Counted from the stretch's first letter, positions 53,656-63,825 are shown. The stretch is DNA of 64,000 bases from Bacteroidia bacterium (GCA_026932145.1 JAIXKT010000054.1:124001-188000), one strand, 5' to 3'. Numbers and translations: made by a program. The notes: generated from the sequence alone by a model not told the origin.

Positions 53656-53715
53656 AAAAACTCCGCAGGTTATATTTTGATAAAAAAATCCAGAATATAA
53701 CCTGCGGAGTTTTTT
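53656..53715. terminator. Bidirectional terminator between serine hydrolase gene and hppA
   Basis: 21-bp perfect stem (53656-53676 with 53694-53714) and a 17-nt loop. The arms begin with five A and end with five T, so either strand yields a hairpin followed by a U-run. Confidence 0.88.
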
Positions 53716-53741
53716 CTATCAAAGTTAAAAAAACTTGATAT

Positions 53742-56000
53742 TTACTTTGAGTTAAAATAAAGTGGAATAGTTGTGTTTTTCTGGATTACAGTAGCTTCGG
53801 AAATGTTTTTTGTGGATGAAATTGTGGTAGATTTCTCCGTTTTGGGAGGTTGTGCATCGCCAAAGCCATCTTGTGTGCCAATAGAAGCAATATGCGGCGC
53901 AATAATCAAAGAAACGATGCTCATCAGTTTGATGAGGATATTCATGGAAGGGCCGCTGGTGTCTTTAAAAGGGTCGCCTACGGTATCTCCGGTTACAGAA
54001 GCCTTGTGAGGTTCTGAGCCTTTATAGTAAACTTGGCCATTAATTTCCACTCCTTTTTCAAAAGATTTCTTCGCATTATCCCATGCTCCTCCTGCGTTGC
54101 TTTGAAACATACCCATCAGCACTCCCGAAACGGTTACACCGGCCAAAAGCCCTCCCAGAACTTCCGGGCCAAAAGCGAAGCCCACAATTACAGGAACTGT
54201 TAGTGCCAACGCTCCCGGAGCAATCATCTCACGGATAGAAGCTTCGGTAGAAATAGCTACACATTTTTCATATTCCGGTTTGGCTTTGTATTCCATAATA
54301 CCGGGTATTTCGCGGAACTGTCTGCGCACCTCCTCTACCATACTCATAGCAGCACGCCCTACGGCAGCAATAGCCAAAGAAGAAAAAATAAAAGGTATCA
54401 TGGCTCCAACAAACAATCCGGCCAGAACATTAGCTTTGTAAATATCTATATGGCTGATGCCCGCAACACCAACGAAGGCAGCAAACAAAGCCAATGACGT
54501 TAATGCCGCTGAGGCAATAGCAAATCCTTTTCCGGTAGCGGCAGTAGTATTTCCCACAGCATCCAGATTATCAGTACGTTGGCGCACTTCTTTGGGTAAT
54601 TGACTCATCTCGGCAATACCTCCGGCATTATCTGCAATAGGGCCAAAAGCGTCAATAGCTAACTGCATCGCAGTGGTAGCCATCATCCCCGCAGCAGCAA
54701 TGGCTACACCGTATAAACCAGCAAGCGAATACGACAAAAATATCCCACCTGCCAATACTATAATCGGAATGGCAGTTGACTCCATACCAACAGCAAGGCC
54801 CCCAATGATATTGGTAGCATGACCCGTTGAACTTTGTTTTACAATAGAAAGTACAGGCCGTTTACCAATAGCTGTATAATATTCCGTAATGATACTCATC
54901 AAAGCACCCACTACTAAGCCTACGATGATAGCTAAGTAAACATTCATAGGTGTAAATTCAAAGCCTCGAATGATCATTTTTTCAGGTAAAAGATACGTTA
55001 CTGCGAAATAACTGGCGATAGCTGTTAAGATAATAGAAGACCAATTTCCCATATTCAACGCATTTTGTACACTGTCTGTTTCGTTTTTAATACGAACAAA
55101 CCATGTTCCGATGATAGAGAAAATAATACCTAAGCCGGCAATCAGCATGGGTAATAGCACAGGAGAAAGCCCCCCGAATTTATCTGATGAAGCATCAATT
55201 TCCTGCCCCAGCACCATTGTAGCAAGGATAGTAGCTACATAAGATCCGAATAAGTCTGCCCCCATACCGGCTACGTCACCTACGTTATCACCTACGTTAT
55301 CCGCAATTGTTGCGGGATTACGCGGGTCATCTTCAGGGATGCCTGCTTCTACTTTACCCACAAGGTCAGCACCAACGTCAGCAGCTTTGGTGTAAATCCC
55401 GCCGCCTACACGAGCAAATAAAGCAATACTCTCAGCCCCCAAAGAAAATCCAGCTAATACTTCGATAGCTTTTTTCATCTCAACACCTGTAACGGCAGAT
55501 CCGGGAGGAACAAATAGTTGATAAAATACGATAAATAACGATCCTAAGCCCAGAACGGCAAGGCCGGCAACGCCAAGACCCATCACAGCACCACCGGTAA
55601 AAGAGACTTTTAAGGCTTGTGCCAAACTACTGCGGGCGGCTTGTGCCGTACGTACATTCGCTTTGGTAGCAATATTCATCCCAATATAACCGGCAACAGC
55701 CGAAAAAATAGCACCGATAATAAAGGCAATCGCAATAATTGGGCTGGAATGTACCGGATGCTCTGCCGTACCTTGTAAAGTACCGGAATAAGCTAACAAT
55801 ACGGCAGCTATGATAGCAAAGTAGCCTAATATCTTCCATTCAGCTTTAAGAAAAGCCATCGCTCCATCTGCAATGTGGCCGGCTAATTCACGCATATTCT
55901 GATCTCCAGCATCCTGTTTGTTCACCCACGAAGCCTTTAAAAACATATACAACAAAGCCAAAACTCCCAAAGCAGGAATTACATAAACAATCTGATCCAT
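53742..56000 (-). CDS. hppA: Membrane pyrophosphatase, K+-dependent type (ion-translocating)
   Basis: 752 residues, about 16 membrane segments. It hydrolyses PPi to pump H+ and/or Na+ across the membrane. The substrate site [19 protein letters not shown] and the second acidic cluster ([19 protein letters not shown]) are intact. At the diagnostic position the motif is [11 protein letters not shown] with alanine where K+-independent enzymes have lysine, so it belongs to the K+-dependent group. The last ~50 residues (Thr/Ser/Lys-rich, ending LYFNSK) are a non-conserved tail. A near-match -7 element (TACTTTCG on the minus strand) is at 56028-56035. Confidence 0.95.
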   Translation of the reverse strand: MDQIVYVIPALGVLALLYMFLKASWVNKQDAGDQNMRELAGHIADGAMAFLKAEWKILGYFAIIAAVLLAYSGTLQGTAEHPVHSSPIIAIAFIIGAIFSAVAGYIGMNIATKANVRTAQAARSSLAQALKVSFTGGAVMGLGVAGLAVLGLGSLFIVFYQLFVPPGSAVTGVEMKKAIEVLAGFSLGAESIALFARVGGGIYTKAADVGADLVGKVEAGIPEDDPRNPATIADNVGDNVGDVAGMGADLFGSYVATILATMVLGQEIDASSDKFGGLSPVLLPMLIAGLGIIFSIIGTWFVRIKNETDSVQNALNMGNWSSIILTAIASYFAVTYLLPEKMIIRGFEFTPMNVYLAIIVGLVVGALMSIITEYYTAIGKRPVLSIVKQSSTGHATNIIGGLAVGMESTAIPIIVLAGGIFLSYSLAGLYGVAIAAAGMMATTAMQLAIDAFGPIADNAGGIAEMSQLPKEVRQRTDNLDAVGNTTAATGKGFAIASAALTSLALFAAFVGVAGISHIDIYKANVLAGLFVGAMIPFIFSSLAIAAVGRAAMSMVEEVRRQFREIPGIMEYKAKPEYEKCVAISTEASIREMIAPGALALTVPVIVGFAFGPEVLGGLLAGVTVSGVLMGMFQSNAGGAWDNAKKSFEKGVEINGQVYYKGSEPHKASVTGDTVGDPFKDTSGPSMNILIKLMSIVSLIIAPHIASIGTQDGFGDAQPPKTEKSTTISSTKNISEATVIQKNTTIPLYFNSK

Positions 56001-56035
56001 AAAGAATTTCTTCTGTTATTGAGGCTGCGAAAGTA

Positions 56036-56336
56036 TAAAAAAGTTGAAATAAGATTTCAATGAATCCTGTTATACTGCTAAATTGTTGGTACACAATTTA
56101 GAAAAGGAAAACAATAATTACCGCTAAAATATCATAAATCAATCATTATCAGTTTATTGTGATTTTTTTTTCTAACTTATTTTTATTTTAGCTTGAACAA
56201 AAAAATATCTATTTAAGCTGCAATTAAATAGAAACAAAGCCGATATGGTACTTTTTTAAAGGAAAATTTTATACTCTAAAAAGCCCAAATTAACTTAATT
56301 TTGAAATTTATAGCTAATAAATAGAACCATACTGCA
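56036..56336. other. A/T-rich divergent intergenic region
   Basis: Between hppA and the thioredoxin-like gene. Apart from a second exact TAATTTTG (56296-56303, + strand), which may be an alternative promoter for the thioredoxin-like gene, no ORF, repeat or structured RNA was recognised. Confidence 0.4.
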
Positions 56337-56344
56337 TAATTTTG
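56337..56344 (+). promoter_or_regulatory. Candidate -7 element TAATTTTG for the thioredoxin-like gene
   Basis: Exact TAnnTTTG match, 25 nt before the ATG at 56370. Confidence 0.45.
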
Positions 56345-56369
56345 TGTAAAGAATTTGTATAAAAATAAA

Positions 56370-56813
56370 ATGAAAACTTTAAGTATCATCACATTAATAA
56401 CGTTTCTTTTCGGTGCTTCGTTTAATAAAACGATTCAGAAAAAAGATGTAAATAGTGAAATCATTTTTGAAAATATCAGTTTCAAAAATGCCCTTCAAAA
56501 AGCAAAACAGGAAAATAAGTTATTGTTTGTCAATGTTTATGCAGTTTGGTGTGCTCCCTGTAAGGAATTGAAAAACAAGACTTTTAAGTCCTCAAAAGTT
56601 GCTGATGCCGTAAATGCACGGTTTATCAATCTTGACATCAATGCCGAAGAAGGCGAAGGAATTGATTTTTCTAAAAAATATAAAGTTACTGCTCATCCTT
56701 TAGTTTTAATAATTGATGCAACCGGAAAAGAGAAAAAAAGGATACTCGGCTACCGAAATGACACCCAGCTATTAAGTGAGCTAAACGAATTTTTACCAAA
56801 TAACAATAACTAA
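56370..56813 (+). CDS. Exported thioredoxin-like protein
   Basis: 147 residues from the ATG at 56370; a TTG five codons upstream is less likely. The signal peptide (SIITLITFLFGASFNK) is followed by a thioredoxin fold with the redox site WCAPCK (VYAVWCAPCKELKNKTF) and the cis-proline in VTAHPLVLIID. It resembles periplasmic DUF255/thioredoxin_7-type reductants of Bacteroidota. It stands alone and converges on pyrE. Confidence 0.88.
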   Translation: MKTLSIITLITFLFGASFNKTIQKKDVNSEIIFENISFKNALQKAKQENKLLFVNVYAVWCAPCKELKNKTFKSSKVADAVNARFINLDINAEEGEGIDFSKKYKVTAHPLVLIIDATGKEKKRILGYRNDTQLLSELNEFLPNNNN

Positions 56814-56897
56814 GAATAAGTAATTTATTTGCAAGTTACTGGTTATCAGGTAGAAAAATACTGTCTGATACGTTACCTATTCATAAATAAGTGTAGG

Positions 56898-57545
56898 TTA
56901 CTGCTGTTCTTTTTCCCATTTTTCTGGGTCTGAGCGCCATGTTAGTAGATTTGGGATTTTGGATTCATGGAAATAGCCATTCGCAGCAGCGACAGTCAGT
57001 AAATGCTGAAAATCACATAAGCAAGTAACTGAGGCAGTTGCAAAGGTTTGCTGCGCAGCTAAAAAATCATACGTAAAAATCGCATAAACTTTGGGAATTA
57101 TTGCTCCTGCTGCACACGCAGCTTCCATAGCCTTGTAGCTACTCCCCCCCGTTGAAATCAAATCTTCAATCAATAAATACCGTTTATTAGGCGGAATAAC
57201 TCCTTCAACTTGGTTTCCAAGCCCGTGTCCTTTGGGGCTTGAACGCACATACGCAAAAGGAACATTGTAATAATCAGCTAATAACGCACCATAGGCAATA
57301 GCTCCCGTAGCCACCCCAATAATTCCGTCAAAAGAGATTTTATCCCGTTCGATAGTATCTATAAATCCCTGAATAATCAATTTTCTGGCTTCCGGAAAAG
57401 ACAAAAGCCGCCGATTATCACAATAAATTGGGGATAACCAGCCGGAACTCCAAACAAAAGGCTTCTCTATCTGAATCTTTACAGCCTCGTATTGTAATAA
57501 GCATTTGGCTATTTGATTGACTGTTTGTGGATTAACTTCAATCAT
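56898..57545 (-). CDS. pyrE: Orotate phosphoribosyltransferase
   Basis: 215 residues; makes OMP from orotate and PRPP in pyrimidine synthesis. The PRPP-binding motif is LLIEDLISTGGSSYKA; the N-terminal substrate region SGWLSPIYCDNR and the flexible catalytic loop around YVRSSPKGHGLGNQVEG are complete. No pyrF is fused or adjacent. Confidence 0.95.
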   Translation of the reverse strand: MIEVNPQTVNQIAKCLLQYEAVKIQIEKPFVWSSGWLSPIYCDNRRLLSFPEARKLIIQGFIDTIERDKISFDGIIGVATGAIAYGALLADYYNVPFAYVRSSPKGHGLGNQVEGVIPPNKRYLLIEDLISTGGSSYKAMEAACAAGAIIPKVYAIFTYDFLAAQQTFATASVTCLCDFQHLLTVAAANGYFHESKIPNLLTWRSDPEKWEKEQQ

Positions 57546-57564
57546 AACTTTTTATAAAACGCCA

Positions 57565-57572
57565 CAAACCTA
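57565..57572 (-). promoter_or_regulatory. Candidate -7 element TAGGTTTG for pyrE
   Basis: Exact TAnnTTTG match on the minus strand, 19 nt before the ATG at 57545, with a predicted leader of about 16 nt. Confidence 0.5.
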
Positions 57573-57690
57573 CATAACTTTTATCGTTTGGGAATAGAAG
57601 CCATCAACCAAAGTCTTAAAATATCGGAAGATTACCGACAAAACTCGCTGGTTTCTCGATTAAATTATGAAGTGATTTTATGGCTTTGTG

Positions 57691-57698
57691 TAACTTTG
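57691..57698 (+). promoter_or_regulatory. Candidate -7 element TAACTTTG for the lipoprotein gene at 57703
   Basis: Exact TAnnTTTG match only 4 nt before the ATG, so the mRNA is predicted to start at or within a nucleotide or two of the start codon. Confidence 0.5.
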
Positions 57699-57702
57699 CC
57701 CT

Positions 57703-58746
57703 ATGATTTTCAGATATTTTTGGGGGGTTAGCATTTTGTCTATATCTCTTTTGCTTTCCTGCTCTACTCAAATAGATGTTAATGCACCTTCAAAAGATAT
57801 TTTGGTTATTTATAGTGTCTTAGATGCTTCCGCAGATACCAACTTTATCCGTGTTTCAAAAGCATTTTTAACTTCGGGAGATGCTATTCAATATGCAGCA
57901 AATAACGATATTAGCTTAAAGAATGCCGTTGTTACATTAACTGGCGTAGGGGGCATTCCAGAAGTTATTACGCTGGTTTCAGATACTACACATCCCAAAA
58001 ATCAGGGTACTTTTGCACCGCAACAAACTGTTTATTACACAACAAAGAGATTAACGCCCGGAAAAACCTATTATTTATCGGTTTCTGTTGCAGATAATCC
58101 AGCTCTTTGGGCAAAATCTCATACAACCATTCCAGATACCCCGGCTATTACCAATCCGTTACCTCCGTATCCAACTAATTTAGGTATGGATACCGTTAAT
58201 GATATTGCCGGTATCGAAAAAGCGTATTATGTTCGGTTCAATCGTTCTAATGCTCGTAGCAGCAAGCGTCCCGGGCGGGCGTATGAGATGCGGGCGCACT
58301 TTACCTACGGACAATATCGCGGGCCTGGAGATACCCTCTGGCTACCCCCAGTAATCTTTGGACCAACTAAACCCTTTAATGAAAGTAACTGCGATAAATC
58401 AAGTTCTGAACTATGTATCCAACTGCCGGAAAAATCACTAACTCAATTAGTCGTTGCGAACCAACCGGCTAATCAATCTAATTTTGTGTACAATAACAGC
58501 AAGAGAACGAAGGCTTTACGGTTTGAAATTACTGCCTTAGATACTTTTCTGTATAATTATATTTACATAAATAACCCCGCTTTTATAGATTTCAACGGCA
58601 TAAAGCCGGAATATTCTAATGTTGAAAATGGTTTAGGGATTTTAGGTTCCCGAACCAGTGCTTGGCGGGAAGCCAGTATAACGCCTTGCTCAGAATATTT
58701 AATGCGCCTCAACAATACATTTAAGCCGGAAGGCTGCAAAGAGTAA
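57703..58746 (+). CDS. DUF4249-like lipoprotein
   Basis: 347 residues. Signal peptide with a lipobox (ISLLLSC), lipidation at about Cys20. The body has the DUF4249 layout: an N-terminal beta-domain beginning ILVIYSVLDASADTNFIRVS, a PGKTYYLSV strand, and the C-terminal EYSNVENGLGILGSR block. These proteins often accompany TonB-dependent receptors, but no receptor gene is next to it here. It precedes the symporter gene by 11 nt and may share its transcript. Confidence 0.7.
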   Translation: MIFRYFWGVSILSISLLLSCSTQIDVNAPSKDILVIYSVLDASADTNFIRVSKAFLTSGDAIQYAANNDISLKNAVVTLTGVGGIPEVITLVSDTTHPKNQGTFAPQQTVYYTTKRLTPGKTYYLSVSVADNPALWAKSHTTIPDTPAITNPLPPYPTNLGMDTVNDIAGIEKAYYVRFNRSNARSSKRPGRAYEMRAHFTYGQYRGPGDTLWLPPVIFGPTKPFNESNCDKSSSELCIQLPEKSLTQLVVANQPANQSNFVYNNSKRTKALRFEITALDTFLYNYIYINNPAFIDFNGIKPEYSNVENGLGILGSRTSAWREASITPCSEYLMRLNNTFKPEGCKE

Positions 58747-58757
58747 TCTTAATATTT

Positions 58758-60224
58758 GTGGCACTATTAGTACCCATTTCCCTAATAGCTTATTTTTTGC
58801 TGTTATTGGGAATAAGTTGGTGGACGACCCGCGGCGGAGTAAGCCTAAATGACTTCTTCAAGGCCGGCGGCAAAGCCCCTTGGTATTTGGTAGCTTTCGG
58901 AATGATTGGCACCTCCATTTCCGGTGTAACTTTCGTATCTGTACCGGGAACAGTTGGCAGCCAGCATTTTGGCTATATGCAAATTGTGCTGGGATACCTT
59001 GTGGGCTATATCGCGATCACTTTTGTTTTATTACCATTATACTACCGACTGCAACTCACGTCTATATACTCTTACCTTGAGCAGCGTTTTGGAAAAAATA
59101 CCTATAAAACAGGAGCCAGTTTCTTCTTACTCTCCCGCTCGCTTGGGTCTGCGGCAAGACTTTTTTTAATAGCTATTGTGCTCCAAAAGTTAATGTTTGA
59201 CTATTGGAACATACCCTTTCCGGTTAGTATAGCTATTTTAATACTGATGATTGTTCTTTATTCCTCAAAAGGAGGTATCAAGACAATTGTTTATACAGAT
59301 ACTTTTCAGACGGCCTTCTTTTTGATAGCCGTTATTTGCACGATGATAGTCATTGCTAATGAGTTACCCAGCAGTTGGTATTCTACTTTGGCAAATTCTC
59401 CGCACAATCAGTTTTTTTTCTGGGATTGGAGATTGCCTAATTTCTTCGGGAAACAATTTTTAGCCGGCGCGCTTATCAGTCTTTCTATGACTGGGTTAGA
59501 CCAGGACCAGATGCAAAAAAACTTGGCCTGCCGAAACCTATTTGAGGCACAGAAAAATATGCTTTCGTATGCAACAACGTTGGTTTTTGTGAATGCTGCT
59601 TTTGTCTTTTTAGGAGCTTATCTCTATGCCTATGCAGATTTTCGGGATATACCAATCCCGAAACGGACTGATGAGTTATTTCCCTTGTTGGCCATGAACT
59701 ACTTGCCGAAGGCTATCGGCGTGCTATTTTTATTGGGGTTAATTGCGGCTGCTTTTTCGTCAGCAGACGGAGCCATCTCTGCACTAACAACAAGTGTTGC
59801 CGTTGATTTTTTTAATATCCAATCATTTTCAGAATCAAAATCATTACAATTAAAACAGAAAATTTATGGTTTAGTTTGCTTAGCTATTTATCTACAAATA
59901 CTGGGAATTTATTTCTATGAAAGTTTTAAGCCGCCGGAGGCCAAACTTAGTGTTATTCAGTTGGTATTGGATTTAGCTACTTATACTTATGGCCCCTTGC
60001 TTGGCTTATTTGCCTTTGGCTTATTCAGTAAGCGCAAGTGTCAAGATAGTTTTATCCCTTGGGTGGCAATACTTAGTCCCGTTTTGTGTTTATTAGTTCA
60101 GTTTGGGTTTAGCCGCTGGTTAGGATACACTTGGGGGAATGAATTGTTGATGTTAAATGCTTGTTTTACCTACTTGGGTTGCTGGATGGCATCTACGCCG
60201 GTAGATTATGTTTCTAAGAATTAA
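58758..60224 (+). CDS. Sodium:solute symporter family transporter
   Basis: 488 residues with about 13 membrane segments, GTG start. The SSS-family patterns are GGKAPWYLVAFGMIGTSISG near the start and LGLIAAAFSSADGAISALTT, with the Na+-site serines, in the middle. The substrate (sugar, amino acid, nucleoside or other) cannot be read from the sequence. The neighbouring lipoprotein might be functionally linked but nothing proves it. Confidence 0.88.
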   Translation: MALLVPISLIAYFLLLLGISWWTTRGGVSLNDFFKAGGKAPWYLVAFGMIGTSISGVTFVSVPGTVGSQHFGYMQIVLGYLVGYIAITFVLLPLYYRLQLTSIYSYLEQRFGKNTYKTGASFFLLSRSLGSAARLFLIAIVLQKLMFDYWNIPFPVSIAILILMIVLYSSKGGIKTIVYTDTFQTAFFLIAVICTMIVIANELPSSWYSTLANSPHNQFFFWDWRLPNFFGKQFLAGALISLSMTGLDQDQMQKNLACRNLFEAQKNMLSYATTLVFVNAAFVFLGAYLYAYADFRDIPIPKRTDELFPLLAMNYLPKAIGVLFLLGLIAAAFSSADGAISALTTSVAVDFFNIQSFSESKSLQLKQKIYGLVCLAIYLQILGIYFYESFKPPEAKLSVIQLVLDLATYTYGPLLGLFAFGLFSKRKCQDSFIPWVAILSPVLCLLVQFGFSRWLGYTWGNELLMLNACFTYLGCWMASTPVDYVSKN

Positions 60225-60287
60225 TTTTTTATGAAATAGTTTACAGATATTGGTATAATTAAAGGAACATATACGAACTTTGCGGGT

Positions 60288-61139
60288 ATGAAAGTAGCAG
60301 AATCCGATTTTGGGGCATTAGCGAGCCAAGTTCGGCGGGATATAATTCGGATGGTTCATGGGGCGAAATCAGGGCATCCGGGCGGGTCTTTGGGCTGCAC
60401 CGAGTATTTTGTATTACTGTATTTCAAATACTTAAAGCATAACCCTGATGCCTTTACGTTAGATGGTATTGGTGAGGATATTTTTTTCTTGTCAAACGGC
60501 CATATATCGCCGGTGTGGTACAGTACCTTAGCCCGTTCGGGTTATTTTTCGATTACAGAATTATCAACTTTTCGGAAATTAGGCACTCGCCTACAAGGGC
60601 ATCCGGCAACACATGAAAAACTACCCGGAATCCGAGTAGCCTCCGGCTCTCTTGGCCAAGGGCTTTCGGTAGCTATAGGAGCTGCACTCGCCAAAAAAAT
60701 AAATCACGACCCCAACCGCGTCTTTGCCTTGTTAGGAGACGGCGAACTTAATGAAGGACAAATATGGGAAGCTATCCTATTTGCCGCACACCACCAAATT
60801 GACAATATCTTCGTTACAGTAGATTGGAACGGCCAGCAAGTTGACGGAACAACCCAAGATGTGATGAATATGGGTAACCTACAAGCTAAGTGGGAATCCT
60901 TTGGTTGGAAAGTAGTAACTTGCCCTAATGGTAATGATTTCTCGATATTGAATGAATCTTTTCAAACAGTGTTGGGAGCAATGAACCAGCAAAAGCCGGT
61001 AGTATTGCTCATGCAAACCACTATGGGTAAAGGTGTTGACTTTATGGAAGGTACCCATAAGTGGCATGGACAACCCCCGAAAGATGCAGAAGCAGCCCGA
61101 GCATTAGAACAGCTTCCTGAAACTTTTGGAGACTATTAA
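60288..61139 (+). CDS. Transketolase, N-terminal subunit (split form)
   Basis: 283 residues holding the pyrophosphate-binding domain: GAKSGHPGGSLGCTEYFVLL, the metal/TPP motif LLGDGELNEGQIWEAILFAA with VTVDWN, and the late TTMGKGVDFMEGTHKWHGQP. It needs the C-terminal subunit encoded at 32163-33125. A near-consensus promoter (TTG at 60250-60252, GAACTTTG at 60275-60282, one mismatch) lies upstream. Its 3' end overlaps the ABC permease frame by 14 nt. Confidence 0.92.
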   Translation: MKVAESDFGALASQVRRDIIRMVHGAKSGHPGGSLGCTEYFVLLYFKYLKHNPDAFTLDGIGEDIFFLSNGHISPVWYSTLARSGYFSITELSTFRKLGTRLQGHPATHEKLPGIRVASGSLGQGLSVAIGAALAKKINHDPNRVFALLGDGELNEGQIWEAILFAAHHQIDNIFVTVDWNGQQVDGTTQDVMNMGNLQAKWESFGWKVVTCPNGNDFSILNESFQTVLGAMNQQKPVVLLMQTTMGKGVDFMEGTHKWHGQPPKDAEAARALEQLPETFGDY

Positions 61140-62208
61140 CAACCGACTTTTTCGCTACCTCTGGAAAAGCTATACAGCTCGAATAGCCGGATTATGGCTT
61201 GCGTTTTGGATATTAGTTATCCTGTTAGGTTATCTTGTTATTCCAGACTCAACCCAAGATGCAAATTCACAACTCCCTGAATACGCCAAAGCTCCCCCCG
61301 GCTTTTCCGGAAACGTTTTGATAATATCTCAACAAAATAGCTCCGAATGTGCCAGCCATTGGTATGACTTTTGGTTCGGAAAACCTGCCCACTGTGAACG
61401 AATTTTCAGCTTTAAAGAAGGAAGCCTAAGTATTCAACAAGAATTTATTCATTTTACAAGTCATTCAGGCTTAGTTCGTAGCATTTCATTTGATCCGAAG
61501 CAGAATACAGTGAGGCATTATCGGCATACTTTTTGGTTAGGAAGCGATGTGCTTGGGCGTGATGTATTAAGTCGTTTATTTTTAGGAGCCAGGATAAGCT
61601 TGAGTGTCGGCTTCTGGGCAGTACTCATCAGTTTGATGATTGGTGTGCCGGTTGGCTTGGCTGCCGGTTACTTTGGCGGTATTTTGGATAAAACACTGAT
61701 GGGAATGGTTTCTATTTTGTGGGCTATCCCAACGCTTATGCTGGCTATGAGCTTAGCTTTTGTGCTGGGAAAAGGCTATTGGCAAATGAGCTTTTCTATT
61801 GGGCTTACCGCTTGGGTAGAGATTGCCCGTATAGTACGCAGCCAAACGCTGGTTATACGGTCTTATGATTATGTTGTTGCAGGGAAGGTGCTCTCTTTTT
61901 CACATTTTCGGATATTTTTTAGGCATATTTTGCCCAATATTTGGGGAACAATTCTTATCTTAGCGGCTGGAAATTTTTCTACTGCAATCTTAATGGAGGC
62001 GGGGCTAAGTTTTTTGGGAATGGGAATCCAGCCTCCAACACCCAGTTGGGGAGCAATGATATACGAAGGCTACGCTTACTTGACCTTACTGCAAGGAAAA
62101 TGGCTGGCAATTATACCCGGCTGTGTGTTAATGGCTAATATCATTGCTTTTACTGTATTAGGTAATGAACTACGAGACTTTATGAACCCTCAAAAACGAC
62201 CTTTATGA
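61126..62208 (+). CDS. ABC transporter permease, oligopeptide/dipeptide (OppC/DppC) type
   Basis: 360 residues from a TTG that overlaps the transketolase gene; no ATG is available near the start. A first membrane segment (LWLAFWILVILLGYLVI) is followed by an unusually long ~90-residue periplasmic insert, then the permease domain starting TFWLGSDVLGRDVLSRLFLG. The EAA-type loop is visible at AGKVLSFSHFRIFFRHILPN and the family end GLSFLGMGIQPPTPSWGAMI is conserved. The other permease, ATPases and binding protein are not in the window. It overlaps the next gene by ATGA. Confidence 0.87.
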   Translation: METINNRLFRYLWKSYTARIAGLWLAFWILVILLGYLVIPDSTQDANSQLPEYAKAPPGFSGNVLIISQQNSSECASHWYDFWFGKPAHCERIFSFKEGSLSIQQEFIHFTSHSGLVRSISFDPKQNTVRHYRHTFWLGSDVLGRDVLSRLFLGARISLSVGFWAVLISLMIGVPVGLAAGYFGGILDKTLMGMVSILWAIPTLMLAMSLAFVLGKGYWQMSFSIGLTAWVEIARIVRSQTLVIRSYDYVVAGKVLSFSHFRIFFRHILPNIWGTILILAAGNFSTAILMEAGLSFLGMGIQPPTPSWGAMIYEGYAYLTLLQGKWLAIIPGCVLMANIIAFTVLGNELRDFMNPQKRPL

Positions 62209-63467
62209 TAAACGCCTACAACACTACTGACCCCGGTAAACTACTGAGCCTTAAACGACAAGAGGCGCAGGCTATGCTGGAAATAGTGCGCTCATTAAAC
62301 CCAAACTTACCGACCAAAAACCTTATCACTATTGTTGTTAATACAATTAAAGCACAATTGGGTGTCCGTAAACTTCGTTTTATAACTTCTGAACTTAATG
62401 ATAATTACCAAATTGCCTATAATTACGGATTTCTTAAAGAGGCTATCTTTCCCCTTGAGCTGCTAAATGCTTTTACCCAAACAACCAAAATCATCCCTAC
62501 CCAACATGAAATATGGCAGCAAGAGCTACCTATCGAATACGTTATTCCGTTAGGAGTTAAAGATGCTCCAACGGCTTGGTTTCTGATAGCTGACTTCGCA
62601 GATAGCGATGCCGAAGCCCTAAACGACATTATTTTTATCGAAACAGTTGGAAACATTTTGGTCGTTTCCTTAGAAAATATTCGCTTGTTTGATGAAAAAA
62701 TAAGACAAGAAGTTATCCAAAGAGAGTTGGAAGTTGCCGAACGCATTCAAAAACAATTACTTCCCAGCAGCTTTATAATACATCCGGCAGTAGATATTTT
62801 TGCTCTAAACATTGCCCACCACAAAGTAGGGGGCGATTTTTATGATTTAATCCCTCATTCTGAAGATGAATTTTTTGTGGTTATGGCAGATGTTTCCGGA
62901 AAAGGAGTTGCGGCAGCACTTTTAGTAGCAAACTTACAGGCTAACATCCGCGCACAAGTTCTTATCCAACCCACAATTGCCAAAATCGTAGAAAAAATAA
63001 ACACAATCCTCTACGGGATAACTTCCGGAGAAAAATTTGTTACACTATTTCTTTCGAAAATAAACACAACTCACAATACCATAGAGTACGTAAACTGCGG
63101 GCACAACCCGCCTATGCTGGTGCAGCCAGACAAAACAATCAAAGAACTTTCTACCGGTGCAATCCCCGTAGGAATTATGCCTAAAATTAACATTGAAACA
63201 GGTATCGAAACAATTTCTAACAATGACTTACTCTTCTTGTACACAGACGGTATTTTAGAACAAGAAAATGACAAAGGAGATCAGTTAGGAATTCAATTTT
63301 TAGAATATTCTTTACTCCAAAACCACCACCTCTCACCAAAAGAAATTGTCCATAACCTATACAAAGTCCTCAATGATTTTGCGAATAAACAGACCTCAGT
63401 AGATGACGTAACCCTATTAGCCCTTCGATACCAAAATAACCTTGCTCAACCCGAAACCCCAAGATAG
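62205..63467 (+). CDS. SpoIIE/PP2C-type protein phosphatase with GAF-like sensor region
   Basis: 420 residues. Residues about 20-165 look like a GAF-type sensor, followed by a short coiled coil (EVIQRELEVAERIQKQLLPS) and the PP2C-like SpoIIE domain: HHKVGGDFYDLI, the metal-binding VVMADVSGKGVAAALLVA, the NCGHNPPML strand, and LLFLYTDGILEQEN with a late DDVTLLALR. Such proteins dephosphorylate anti-anti-sigma (STAS) factors in partner-switching pathways. No STAS or anti-sigma kinase gene is adjacent. It is translationally coupled to the ABC permease gene. Confidence 0.9.
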   Translation: MINAYNTTDPGKLLSLKRQEAQAMLEIVRSLNPNLPTKNLITIVVNTIKAQLGVRKLRFITSELNDNYQIAYNYGFLKEAIFPLELLNAFTQTTKIIPTQHEIWQQELPIEYVIPLGVKDAPTAWFLIADFADSDAEALNDIIFIETVGNILVVSLENIRLFDEKIRQEVIQRELEVAERIQKQLLPSSFIIHPAVDIFALNIAHHKVGGDFYDLIPHSEDEFFVVMADVSGKGVAAALLVANLQANIRAQVLIQPTIAKIVEKINTILYGITSGEKFVTLFLSKINTTHNTIEYVNCGHNPPMLVQPDKTIKELSTGAIPVGIMPKINIETGIETISNNDLLFLYTDGILEQENDKGDQLGIQFLEYSLLQNHHLSPKEIVHNLYKVLNDFANKQTSVDDVTLLALRYQNNLAQPETPR

Positions 63468-63479
63468 ATAGACTGCGAT

Positions 63480-63686
63480 TCAGAGAGTATGAAATTTGTA
63501 ATTTCTTTGGTGAATCATGATTGCCATCATGGTGTTATGAATCTCCGGCTTCTTAGAAAAGCCAGTAGTATTCCTGACAAATCTTCTGTTTCTGGATTGT
63601 AATGAGATCTTTACGCTTTTTGTTTCTTTCGTTAAATGCTTGTCTATAGGATGATTTTCGCCCCCAAATACAGGTTTCTGAGCCAC
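63480..63686 (-). pseudogene. Relic of an IS1-type transposase C-terminus
   Basis: A 68-codon frame ends with LQSRNRRFVRNTTGFSKKPE and then IHNTMMAIMIHQRNYKF. This resembles the C-terminus of IS1 transposases (basic R-x-x-RxT-xx-FSK-xx-E-H helix followed by HY/NYK). The upstream catalytic part is missing and no inverted repeat was recognised, so only a fragment remains. A chance frame cannot be excluded. Confidence 0.45.
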
Positions 63687-63784
63687 AACCTATTCTTTTA
63701 TAGTTTGCTTTTGAAATCTCGAAGGGATTTAACGTTTATGGTAAATTTACGTTGCTAAACGAACTTATTACTTAGAAATCACGT

Positions 63785-63792
63785 TAAATTTG
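63785..63792 (+). promoter_or_regulatory. Candidate -7 element TAAATTTG for metH
   Basis: Exact TAnnTTTG match 33 nt before the ATG at 63826. No riboswitch-like fold was recognised between it and the start. Confidence 0.5.
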
Positions 63793-63825
63793 CAGTTTAA
63801 CCCACAAATTTCTTTTATTTTTCTA

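Noticed and set aside
63468-63825. Cobalamin or SAM riboswitch before metH
   Set aside because: No conserved B12-box or SAM-riboswitch motif was recognised, and the promoter candidate leaves only about a 30-nt leader.
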